Below, piece after piece: positions 8,270 to 16,587 of a DNA stretch of 64,000 nucleotides (positions within the stretch are counted from its first letter, which is position 1; each line of letters starts with the position of its first letter). A program made the position numbers and the translations under genes. The notes under the pieces were generated by a model. That model was not told the DNA's origin, ran no database searches, and worked only from the letters and a program-made list of their open reading frames with translations. The stretch comes from an uncultured Desulfobacter sp. (GTDB lineage: Bacteria; Desulfobacterota; Desulfobacteria; Desulfobacterales; Desulfobacteraceae). The stretch spans positions 4,092,001-4,156,000 of the forward strand of contig NZ_OY762229.1 of the NCBI RefSeq assembly GCF_963665355.1, given 5' to 3'.

Positions 8270-9004
8270 ATGATGACACCGCTTCCGTTGGATTCCGGTC
8301 ACATTCATGTGTTTTATACCCGGGCGGACCAGATATCTGATCTGTCCCTTTTAAGACAATACAGAGATTATCTTTCTTTGGAAGAAATCCAGAAGGCGGA
8401 CCGATATCTGAAACCGGAAGACAGGCATCTAAGCCTTGTGTCAAAGGCCCTGGTGCGGTATCTGCTCTCCCGGGTGACCGGGCTGAATCCGAAAATGCTT
8501 TGCTTTTCAGTGAATGAATACGGCAAACCCTTTTTAGCCGGATGGCCGGATATTCATTTTAACCTTTCCCACAGCCATGGCGCGGCAGTCTGCGCCTTGT
8601 GCCGTGGTACTGCTGTGGGGGTGGACCTGGAGGATGTGGAGCGAAGAATGGCTCTTTCTGTTGCCAAACGATTTTTCTGTACATGTGAGGCAGAACTTGT
8701 GTCCCAGGTGCCCGATGCTGAAAAAAGAAAGCTGTTTTTTGATATCTGGACCCTGAAAGAAGCCTATGTCAAGGCTGTCGGCAGGGGACTGACCCTTGCC
8801 TTGGACAGCTTTTACTTCAATGCGGGCGAGCCTGTCGTTCAAATCACTTTCAGTGATACAGGCCGGATCGATCCCCTGTGGCAGTTTTTCCAATGGCGAC
8901 CCGAACCCGGCAAAATTGTCGCTGCCGCCGTTCGCTCCCCTTGCCCCGTCAGTGCTAAATACTTCCTGTGCACCCCCTTTGTTGGTATAGATCCTTTGTG
9001 TTAA
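8270..9004 (+). CDS. 4'-phosphopantetheinyl transferase, Sfp/AcpT type
   Basis: Transfers phosphopantetheine from CoA to a Ser of acyl or peptidyl carrier proteins. The 244-residue length and two-lobed layout fit the Sfp group. The signature motifs are present: FNLSHSHGAAVCA, VGVDLEDVERR (Mg-binding Asp and Glu), and WTLKEAYVKAVGRGL (WxxKEAxxKA). Two ATG codons are adjacent (8270 and 8273). It lies six bases after the LysM gene and ends four bases before the convergent HD-GYP gene. No carrier protein or synthase is visible in the window, so its substrate is unknown. Confidence 0.92.
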   Translation: MMTPLPLDSGHIHVFYTRADQISDLSLLRQYRDYLSLEEIQKADRYLKPEDRHLSLVSKALVRYLLSRVTGLNPKMLCFSVNEYGKPFLAGWPDIHFNLSHSHGAAVCALCRGTAVGVDLEDVERRMALSVAKRFFCTCEAELVSQVPDAEKRKLFFDIWTLKEAYVKAVGRGLTLALDSFYFNAGEPVVQITFSDTGRIDPLWQFFQWRPEPGKIVAAAVRSPCPVSAKYFLCTPFVGIDPLC

Positions 9005-9007
9005 AAA

Positions 9008-10117
9008 CTATTTTTCCTGCAAAACTCTTCGTTCTTCATCGTGATCGGCAAATTCAAGGGCAATGAGTCTGAATTCTTCTCCATGCGCCATAAAAGCCTC
9101 AATGATCCGGGAATCAAAATGGGTGCCGCTGTCTTTGCACAGGATATCCCTGGCTTTGACATGGGAAAAGGGTGGCTTATAAACCCGTTTGCTGATTAAC
9201 GCGTCATATACATCTGCCACAGCCATGATGCGGCCGGCAAAGGGGATATCATCGCCACGAAGGCCCTGGGGATATCCGGAACCGTCCCATTTTTCATGAT
9301 GTGTATGGGCGATATGTCTTGCCAGGCACAGGAATTCGCTGATACGGCTGTTTTCCATGGCTTTTTCCGCCCGGATGATGGTTTCTTTGCCCAGGTCTGT
9401 ATGGGTTTTCATGATGTCAAATTCTTCGTCAGTGAGTTTGCCGGGCTTCAGAAGTACCGCGTCCGGTACTCCTACTTTGCCTATGTCGTGAAGTGGGGCT
9501 GATTTATAAAGCAGATTGATGGTGTCATCATCCAGATCCTTGGAAAAGTCCGGATGTGTCTGAAGGGCCAGGGCCAGGGTCCGGACATATTTCTGGGTGC
9601 GGATAATGTGTCCCCCGGTTTCATTGTCCCGGGTTTCAGCCAGGGCTGCAAGGCTGAAAATGGTGACTTCCCTTGTCATTTCAAGTTCTTTGGTACGCTG
9701 GAACACCATATCCTCAAGATGATCCCGATGCATTTTCAGCTCTATCTGGTTACGTACCCGTGCCTTGACGATGGCCGGGCTGATGGGTTTGGTCAGATAA
9801 TCCACAGCACCCAATTCCAATCCTCTCTTTTCGTCTTCAATTTCATTCATGGCTGTGACGAAAATGATAGGGATTTCCCGGGTGGCTATATTCTTTTTTA
9901 AAACCTGTGTCACCTGGTGTCCATTCATATCCGGCATCATAATATCCAGCAGGATAAGATCCGGAGGGCTGTCCCCCGTTGCAATCTTTATGGCTTTTTC
10001 TCCATTTAACGCCGCTTTAACCTTATACTCGGATTTGAGTATGCCTACCAGTATATCAATATTTTCCGGTGTATCGTCCACCACCAGAATGGTGCGTTTT
10101 TCTTTTTCATTGTCCAT
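9008..10117 (-). CDS. Response regulator with HD-GYP domain
   Basis: Two-component response regulator that probably hydrolyses cyclic di-GMP. The 369 residues contain a receiver domain (about 1-125; acidic pocket VVDDTPENI, phosphoacceptor Asp in LILLDIMMPDMNG, Thr in IIFVTAMN, Lys in YLTKPI). A helical linker follows, then an HD-GYP domain (about 150-345). The catalytic motifs are complete: PLHDIGKVGVPDAVLLKPG, THTDLG, HHEKWDGSGYP (HHE...GxGYP) and RIMAVADVYDALIS. There is no DNA-binding domain and no sensor kinase next to it, so the input is unknown. It is monocistronic, with a long untranslated region upstream. Confidence 0.95.
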   Translation of the reverse strand: MDNEKEKRTILVVDDTPENIDILVGILKSEYKVKAALNGEKAIKIATGDSPPDLILLDIMMPDMNGHQVTQVLKKNIATREIPIIFVTAMNEIEDEKRGLELGAVDYLTKPISPAIVKARVRNQIELKMHRDHLEDMVFQRTKELEMTREVTIFSLAALAETRDNETGGHIIRTQKYVRTLALALQTHPDFSKDLDDDTINLLYKSAPLHDIGKVGVPDAVLLKPGKLTDEEFDIMKTHTDLGKETIIRAEKAMENSRISEFLCLARHIAHTHHEKWDGSGYPQGLRGDDIPFAGRIMAVADVYDALISKRVYKPPFSHVKARDILCKDSGTHFDSRIIEAFMAHGEEFRLIALEFADHDEERRVLQEK

Positions 10118-10410
10118 AAACTCTTTTTCCCTGTGAGGTTATTCTTGACTGATTGGACTGGGTTTGCAGTCGAGTCCACCGACGACGCGGCTACTCCCGG
10201 GACAGCAGGCGTCAGGGCGTCGAAAAAATACCGGGCTATAAACACAATACCACACTGATTTGTCCTAACGGTCAATCACATAAATCAGAGAAATTTCCAG
10301 GTGAGCCTAAATGCTGATTTTACAAAATATGTATATAAAAGCAATAGTAATAACAGCTGAATTTGAATTTATTTGTCTGCCGGTTCGCACTATAAGGAAT
10401 ATCGCATCAA

Positions 10411-10435
10411 AAGAATCATGGAGACCATGATTCTT
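10411..10435. other. Perfect 11-bp hairpin in the 10118-10575 intergenic region
   Basis: aagaatcatgg at 10411-10421 and ccatgattctt at 10425-10435 form a perfect stem with a 3-nt loop. It lies between two divergent genes, about 57 bp upstream of a sigma-70-type promoter. It could be an operator or a transcript end; no T run follows. Apart from this hairpin and the promoter I see nothing else in 10118-10575. Confidence 0.35.
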
Positions 10436-10491
10436 TACACAATCCCGGGGAAATAGTAATCACCCTGCCTGGTATTAAAATCTATTTTTTC

Positions 10492-10520
10492 TTGACGTAT
10501 AACTGCCCCGGATTTATGCT
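10492..10520 (+). promoter_or_regulatory. Sigma-70-type promoter of the LOG-family gene
   Basis: TTGACG at 10492-10497, a 17-nt spacer and TATGCT at 10515-10520. It lies inside the longest open frame and so argues against the TTG at 10492 as start codon and for ATG 10576. Confidence 0.6.
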
Positions 10521-10575
10521 TGCCCTTCTGTGGTTTAGGTTTTTTGCACAATCTGACGTGAGAATAGGATTCTTA

Positions 10576-12714
10576 ATGGACATACCCCAGATAATCAGTC
10601 CGGACGGATATATTGACAGCATCGCCCTTCGTACGCCCAAGGAAGAGCAGATGGATGTCCGGTTTCTCTTCCCCAAGGTGTCGGATTATATCATATCATC
10701 CCTGAAGGAAGGCAAACCCTGGTTTTTTTCCGGCAGAAGCGGCAATGCCCAGATGGGCTTGCTTACGGACACCCATATGCCCGGGCAACCCCAGCCGAAC
10801 CCTGAAATCGACGGGTCAAAGGTTCTTCTTTCCGGCATCATCCAAAATTTGAACCCCCTTTTGACCAATGCCCTGGATTTATTTGAAACCGGTGATGAAA
10901 TAGGACGGCTCGTGGTCATGGATCCGGAATTGCGTATCCGGGACGTTCGCCACTATCTTCATAAACGGCTTTTTGTGGGTAACCGGGTGGGCAAGGGCTA
11001 TTATGAAGGGTTTGACATCTGTCAGGAAACCGATGCTCTAACCGGGAACAGCTGCGACTATATCGAGGTGGCGCTTTCACCTTTTCAGTATTGTTTTGAA
11101 CCGGCAGCCATGATCCGGTCCAGTATCGGCGCGGTGATCAAAAAGGGTCGAAGTGCCCTCAATGCCATCCGGTCCAATGTTCCCATGGACCCGGATCATA
11201 GCTTTCTTAATCCGGGTGCGCTTTTTATCGGAGCCATCAAGATCTCTTTGGGTGATATTTACGGTATCATTGATGCCATCGTCACCCCTGAAAAAAATGA
11301 CATTATCCATTTGCCTGCCAGGGTTCTGGATCCTTTCCGCACCTTCAGGAACCGACAGGTGGAGTTGTATCATCTAGGGAAAACACCTGTTCTTTTAGGT
11401 GATATCCGTATTCGTATCCGTTTTTTCAGAAGTCGCAATCCCTTGACCGTACCCTTGGAAAAGGCCAGGGTAAAAGAGGGATACCGGCTGTGCGATCTGC
11501 TTACCCATGCCGAGGTGTCCAATCTGTTTGATATTTTGGACGAAAATTCCATCGGCCTGATTCTGAACAAGGGTAATTTCATCCAGGTGCCCCGGGCCAT
11601 GAATACCAAAGGGGAGGCACAGTTAGAGATTATCAAGAACTGTCTTGCTAAAAGCACCCAGCGCCGCCATGAACTCACCATTCCCGATACCCTGGGCGAT
11701 CAGCTCAGAGAAACCCTTGGCAAGCTGTCCGTTCTGGGAGGGGTGAATTCCCGGGTATTCATCGGACCGCAATTTCCGGAACGGGAGGTGGTGGATGCGT
11801 TGCGAAGAACCGGATTGTGCACATTTCTCATAAATGCGGAAAATCCATGTTTCGCTGACGACGATATACGTCACATGATATCTTTGACCCATGCCGAACA
11901 GGCCCGGTGCGAATTCATGCGGTACGATCCCAGGGTCGATAAGCTGTATTCATTTTACCACGGGTGTTTCATGGAGCCCGATGACTGGGAGCGCTTTGAT
12001 CGGGTCAGGTTCTGGTTTGCCTTTTACGGGTCACATACCAAGGCGGCGGACAACTGTCTGACCATTGAGCTGATCAATCGTCTGGCCTTGCGTTTAGGGG
12101 ATGAAATGGGAATTGTCCACGGAGGCGGCCCCGGCCTGATGAAGGAGGCCAACGATCTGGCCCGCCGTCACAATATTGTGAGCGTGGGCATCGCCATTGA
12201 CCTGGAAGGGGAGAACCAGGCCTCTTTAACAACCTGTGACGGATTGATTAAATATAATGAGGGACTGCGTCTTGCCCGTCAGGATCATCTCCAGAAACTG
12301 AGCAATCTGCCAGTGATTAACACCGGTGGCTACGGCAGTGCCGAGGAGTTGAGCATCACCATCACATCCATGAAAATCCATGAAAATCCCCTGGCCCCCA
12401 TCATCCTTCTGGACCCGGACAATTTATGGGAAAATGCCAGAAAACAGACCCAGAAAATCGCAGATAAAAAATTCGGGCCCGCATTTGTACCCCACCTTGT
12501 AAAATCCTGTAAGAATGCTGCCCAGGCGGAAACCCATTTAATTGAATTTTTATCGGATCCGGACATGTGGTATGAGAAAAACAAAATTCCGGCAGAAAGC
12601 GTTGAAAAGGCAAGAATCAAGGCAGAAAGAATCCGGCAGTCCTTTCTGTGTATTGAGCAGGTGGAGCTGTTCCGTTCCCCCAGTCCGCGCCTTTCACAGA
12701 CTCTGGAGCATTAA
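10576..12714 (+). CDS. Large LOG-family (lysine-decarboxylase-like Rossmann) protein
   Basis: A 712-residue protein from ATG 10576, supported by AGGA at 10566-10569 and the promoter just upstream. The N-terminal 400 or so residues are unfamiliar to me. The C-terminal third (about residues 470-660) is a LOG-type nucleotide-binding Rossmann domain: FWFAFYGSHTKAADN, GIVHGGGPGLMKEANDLARR and NTGGYGSAEELSI. The last is the counterpart of the PGGxGTxxE motif of LOG phosphoribohydrolases, with Thr replacing Pro and Ser replacing Thr. LOG enzymes split nucleotide monophosphates into base and ribose phosphate; the altered motif makes the activity uncertain. The DsbC-like gene begins nine bases downstream, probably in the same transcript. 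Confidence 0.8.
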   Translation: MDIPQIISPDGYIDSIALRTPKEEQMDVRFLFPKVSDYIISSLKEGKPWFFSGRSGNAQMGLLTDTHMPGQPQPNPEIDGSKVLLSGIIQNLNPLLTNALDLFETGDEIGRLVVMDPELRIRDVRHYLHKRLFVGNRVGKGYYEGFDICQETDALTGNSCDYIEVALSPFQYCFEPAAMIRSSIGAVIKKGRSALNAIRSNVPMDPDHSFLNPGALFIGAIKISLGDIYGIIDAIVTPEKNDIIHLPARVLDPFRTFRNRQVELYHLGKTPVLLGDIRIRIRFFRSRNPLTVPLEKARVKEGYRLCDLLTHAEVSNLFDILDENSIGLILNKGNFIQVPRAMNTKGEAQLEIIKNCLAKSTQRRHELTIPDTLGDQLRETLGKLSVLGGVNSRVFIGPQFPEREVVDALRRTGLCTFLINAENPCFADDDIRHMISLTHAEQARCEFMRYDPRVDKLYSFYHGCFMEPDDWERFDRVRFWFAFYGSHTKAADNCLTIELINRLALRLGDEMGIVHGGGPGLMKEANDLARRHNIVSVGIAIDLEGENQASLTTCDGLIKYNEGLRLARQDHLQKLSNLPVINTGGYGSAEELSITITSMKIHENPLAPIILLDPDNLWENARKQTQKIADKKFGPAFVPHLVKSCKNAAQAETHLIEFLSDPDMWYEKNKIPAESVEKARIKAERIRQSFLCIEQVELFRSPSPRLSQTLEH

Positions 12715-12723
12715 CGAATAACT

Positions 12724-13605
12724 ATGAATAATATCATGATATCCTTAAGACATTTCAGGTTTCCTGCTGTTTTGCTGCTGGCACTTTTTGTTTTTTCAAC
12801 CGGTGTCTCTTCTGTTCGTGCAGAATCGGTATGCGATCACGTGACCTTGGACTGGTTACAGTCCCAGGTTACTTTGCCCGAAGACGCGCGCCTGGTGTTT
12901 AAAAAAGGGCAGGGTGTTCTTTGTGAAGCCGTACTCTCCATTGACGGAGGTCTTGTGCCCGTATACGCGGGAAAGGATTTCATCGTTGTGGGCCGGCTGT
13001 ACAAAGACGGTATATCCATCACCCGGACAACCATGTCCAGTCTGTCCGATATTGCTGATGCGGAACGCAAAAAAGCCGAGGAAAAAGAGGCAAAGGCTGT
13101 TGCGATGCGCAAATTTTTTTTTAAAACCCACGCAGCAGACCTGGCAGACCTGGTTTCTCTAAGTTTTTCGCCGAAAGGAGCATCCGGTAAGTTTATCTAT
13201 GTTATAACAGATCCGGGCTGCAGTCACTGCAAGGCCCTTCTTGACGGTTTGGAAGAAATCGCTGCAGAAACGGAGCTTGTGCTGAAACTGATCATATACC
13301 CTGTTCTGGGCGAGAAAAGCAAAACCATGACTGCCCATGCCATTTGCGAGCATTTAAGCTATGGTGCATACAGAACCCTGAAAAGAAGTGATGCCGTAAA
13401 AGGTTGTGAACAAGCGAGCAAGCTCATAGACAAAACCTTTGATCTGCTCGACAAAGCTGATATATCCTTTGTACCTTTGGTGGTGGCCCAGGACGGCTCC
13501 TGGGTCGTGGAGGGCAATGACATTCCTGGTGTACGCAGGTACATGGGGCTTGAGCCGGGTCCCGGTGAAAAAAGCGGAGGATGTAAAAAGACACAGGAAA
13601 AATAA
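12724..13605 (+). CDS. Periplasmic DsbC-like thiol-disulfide protein
   Basis: A 293-residue protein with a signal peptide (FPAVLLLALFVFSTGVSSVRA). An N-terminal domain of about 100 residues resembles a DsbC dimerisation region, and a charged helix follows (DAERKKAEEKEAKAVAMRK). The C-terminal thioredoxin fold has the redox motif CSHC (ITDPGCSHCKALL, near residue 168) and a later cis-Pro region (DISFVPLVVAQDG). DsbC/DsbG proteins isomerise disulfides in the periplasm, where the DPxCxxC context is typical. It lies nine bases after the LOG-family gene. An alternative start is the ATG at 12736. Confidence 0.85.
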   Translation: MNNIMISLRHFRFPAVLLLALFVFSTGVSSVRAESVCDHVTLDWLQSQVTLPEDARLVFKKGQGVLCEAVLSIDGGLVPVYAGKDFIVVGRLYKDGISITRTTMSSLSDIADAERKKAEEKEAKAVAMRKFFFKTHAADLADLVSLSFSPKGASGKFIYVITDPGCSHCKALLDGLEEIAAETELVLKLIIYPVLGEKSKTMTAHAICEHLSYGAYRTLKRSDAVKGCEQASKLIDKTFDLLDKADISFVPLVVAQDGSWVVEGNDIPGVRRYMGLEPGPGEKSGGCKKTQEK

Positions 13606-13888
13606 ACCCGGATAGTCCTGTCATTACACTTCTGATTTACCATCAAATTTACTAAAAATAGGAGGATCCGTCTTCCAATCCTCTGTTCTCCTGGTAAAAA
13701 ACCAAGAATATACTTTATGTTCACCAATGCGAAATTTCATTGATATCTGACTGAAATTTATGTAAATTGGTCAAACAGGTCAGATTTCTTTTAACTATAT
13801 ACCCGATAAAAAAGACGTTCCAACCACAAAACCCATCCGGTTTTCCGTTTACGACGGGGGATAACAGTAGCATAGGGAGAAGTGCAAT

Positions 13889-16363
13889 ATGAACGACCAA
13901 AGACATTACCCGGGCAAAACTCCGGCAACAAATGACCAGCCCACCACAACTCTTCATGAAGACATAAAACAACACATCATGACAACCATGGGCAACGATT
14001 TTTATCCGCCCAGGAAAGATACGTATTATAAAGGCCTTGCCTTCAGCGTACGTGACCGGCTGGTTAAAAAGTGGCTCAACTCCCAGCGTTCTTTCTACGA
14101 CAGAAGTGCGAAACGGGTCTATTATCTTTCCCTTGAGTTCCTGCCGGGGCGGTTTTTGATGAACTATATCACCAATCTGCAATTGAACAAAGAGTGCGAA
14201 AAAACCCTGGAAGAAACCGGATTCACCCTGGAGGAAATTGAGGAGCAGGAGTGGGATGCAGGCCTTGGCAACGGTGGTTTGGGGCGGCTTGCTTCCTGTT
14301 ACCTGGATTCCATGGCATCCCTGGATATTCCGGGGTACGGATATGGTATCATGTATGATTACGGTATATTTTATCAGACCATTGTCAATGGATATCAGGT
14401 TGAACAATGCGACAACTGGGTGCGCTGGGGCAATCCCTGGGAGTTCAAACGCCGGGGATTTTTATCCAATGTCCAGTTTTACGGCAGGTCCGAACCCTAT
14501 AAAAACAGCGCGGGCAAGCTTTGCTACCGATGGGTGGATTCCCTGGACATTAATGCCATGGCCTGCGATATTCTTATTCCGGGGTATGGCACCCAGAATG
14601 TAAATAACATGCGGCTGTGGGCAGCCATGTCCAGTCAGGATTTCTCTTTGCGGGAGTTTAATCAGGGCGACTACATGGGAGCCATGGAGAGTAAGGTGCT
14701 CACGGAAAATATCACCAAGGTGCTTTATCCCAGTGATGAGAAAGCGGTGGGCCGGGAACTTCGTCTCAAACAGCAGTATTTTTTTGTGGCGGCTACGTTT
14801 CAGGACATTATACGCAGATTTCAAAAGCATAACTCTGATTTCAAGCTGTTGCCTGACAGGGTCGCGGTTCAGCTCAACGACACCCATCCCGCCATTGCCA
14901 TTCCTGAACTTATGCGTCTGTTGATGGATATAGAGGGTCTTGATTGGGAAGACGCCTGGGACATTTCAGTAAAAACATTTGCTTACACTAACCACACGGT
15001 GCTTCCCGAAGCTCTGGAAACCTGGCCGGTCAGCCTGATTTTCCGTCTTTTGCCTCGTCACATGGAGATCATCTATGAGATTAACAGGCGTTTTTTAAGC
15101 GTGGTGGAAAAACAATACCCGGACAGCCCTGAGTTGTTACGCCGGGTCTCTATTATCGAAGATGGTCTGGAGCAAAGGGTGCGCATGGCCCATCTGGCCA
15201 TTGTGGGCAGCCACACGGTCAATGGTGTGGCAGCCCTTCATTCCAGAATATTGAAAGAGCGGCTGTTTAAGGATTTCGATATTATCTTCCCCGGGAAAAT
15301 CATTAATGTCACCAATGGTGTGACCCCCCGGCGGTGGGTACTCCAGGCAAATCCGGCGTTATCGTCCCTGATTACCGAGACCATAGGGTCCGACTGGATT
15401 ACCGATCTTGACCAGCTCAAAAAGCTTGTCCCCCATGCCGACAGCCCGCAATTCCGTGAAAAATGGCGGCAGGTTAAACTGGGAAACAAGGAAAAGCTGG
15501 TTAAATATATTAAACGTAAAGTCAACATGGATATCAGTTCTGATAGCCTTTTTGATGTTCATGTGAAGCGGATTCACGAATACAAACGCCAGCTTTTAAA
15601 TATTTTCCATGTCATCACCCTGTATAACAGGATCAAGAAGGATCCGGCCGGGTCAGTAGTACCAAGGACGGTTATTTTTGGTGGCAAGGCTGCACCTGCC
15701 TATGTCCAGGCCAAACTGATCATCAAGTTGATCAATTCCGTTGCAGACGTTGTCAACAAGGATCCCGAGGTGAACCAAAAACTCAAGGTCGTTTTTATGC
15801 CCAACTATTGTGTCTCCAAGGCTGAAAAGATTATCCCCGCGACAGATCTTTCCGAGCAGATTTCCACAGCCGGACTTGAAGCGTCTGGGACCGGAAACAT
15901 GAAATTCGCCTTGAACGGGGCACTGACCATCGGTACCCTTGACGGGGCCAATATCGAAATCATGGAAGAGGTGGGAGACGACAATATTTTTATTTTCGGC
16001 CTGACCGCCAAAGAGGTGGAAAAGAAAAAGAAGCAGGGATACAACCCCTGGGAATATTACAACAGTGATGAAGAGCTCAAAGCTACGCTGGACATGGTAA
16101 GACTTAATCATTTTATCCCCACGGAGCCCAATCTTTTCCTGCCCATCTGGGATTCACTGATGGCCCATGGTGACCGCTATCTGGTTCTTGCTGATTACCG
16201 CGCCTTTATCCAGGCCCAGGAAAAGGTCAGTGTCCTGTATCAGGATCAGGAACAATGGACCAGATGCTCTATTTTAAATACCGCCAATATGGGGAAATTT
16301 TCCAGTGACAGGGCTGTCAGGGAGTATGCCAGGGATATCTGGCACATTGAGACTCATAAATAG
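13889..16363 (+). CDS. glgP: Glycogen/maltodextrin phosphorylase
   Basis: Pyridoxal-phosphate enzyme that releases glucose 1-phosphate from glycogen. The 824 residues match the usual length, and landmark segments are present: SLEFLPGRFL, DAGLGNGGLGRLASCYLDS, VAVQLNDTHPAIAIPELMR, YTNHTVLPEALE, VTNGVTPRRW, VHVKRIHEYKRQLLN, and the PLP-lysine segment ASGTGNMKFALNGALTIGTLDGANIE. The start follows a GGGAGAAG-like ribosome-binding site. It is monocistronic. The TAG stop merges with the left arm of a long palindromic repeat that may act as its terminator. Confidence 0.96.
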   Translation: MNDQRHYPGKTPATNDQPTTTLHEDIKQHIMTTMGNDFYPPRKDTYYKGLAFSVRDRLVKKWLNSQRSFYDRSAKRVYYLSLEFLPGRFLMNYITNLQLNKECEKTLEETGFTLEEIEEQEWDAGLGNGGLGRLASCYLDSMASLDIPGYGYGIMYDYGIFYQTIVNGYQVEQCDNWVRWGNPWEFKRRGFLSNVQFYGRSEPYKNSAGKLCYRWVDSLDINAMACDILIPGYGTQNVNNMRLWAAMSSQDFSLREFNQGDYMGAMESKVLTENITKVLYPSDEKAVGRELRLKQQYFFVAATFQDIIRRFQKHNSDFKLLPDRVAVQLNDTHPAIAIPELMRLLMDIEGLDWEDAWDISVKTFAYTNHTVLPEALETWPVSLIFRLLPRHMEIIYEINRRFLSVVEKQYPDSPELLRRVSIIEDGLEQRVRMAHLAIVGSHTVNGVAALHSRILKERLFKDFDIIFPGKIINVTNGVTPRRWVLQANPALSSLITETIGSDWITDLDQLKKLVPHADSPQFREKWRQVKLGNKEKLVKYIKRKVNMDISSDSLFDVHVKRIHEYKRQLLNIFHVITLYNRIKKDPAGSVVPRTVIFGGKAAPAYVQAKLIIKLINSVADVVNKDPEVNQKLKVVFMPNYCVSKAEKIIPATDLSEQISTAGLEASGTGNMKFALNGALTIGTLDGANIEIMEEVGDDNIFIFGLTAKEVEKKKKQGYNPWEYYNSDEELKATLDMVRLNHFIPTEPNLFLPIWDSLMAHGDRYLVLADYRAFIQAQEKVSVLYQDQEQWTRCSILNTANMGKFSSDRAVREYARDIWHIETHK

Positions 16364-16506
16364 TGTTTGGATTAAAAGTCACCCATCTGCGGCGTTGCAA
16401 AAAAATGTGCAATCCTCACATGCTTGAGTATGCTCCGGTTGCACATTTTTTTGCGCCTTGCATCTGGGCAATTTTTAACCCAAACACGGGTTGCCGTTTA
16501 GGCATT
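16363..16506. repeat. Long imperfect palindromic repeat, copy 1
   Basis: Starting in the glgP stop codon, gtgtttgg (16363-16370) pairs with ccaaacac (16480-16487). Inside it cccatctgcggcgttgc and tgcaaaaaaatgtgcaa pair imperfectly with ttgcacatttttttgcg and ccttgcatctggg. The loop is around 16420-16434. A tail (acggg..gccg..aggca) after 16487 is shared with copy 2 at 19569-19713. It could work as a terminator between convergent glgP and acnA. Confidence 0.8.
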
Positions 16507-16587
16507 CAATAGTGCTTTTTAGTCAGGGCAGGGGGAAATCTTAAAAAAATCTTGGGTTTGCCCTATGGAAGGGCAAACTTGTTAAAA

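Noticed and set aside
10045-10275. Minus-strand ORF over the start of the HD-GYP gene
   Set aside because: It overlaps the receiver domain coding region in another frame and has no recognisable domain or ribosome-binding site.
10411-10435. Rho-independent terminator between the HD-GYP and LOG genes
   Set aside because: The stem is perfect but has no following T run in either direction and lies between divergent genes, where no terminator is needed.
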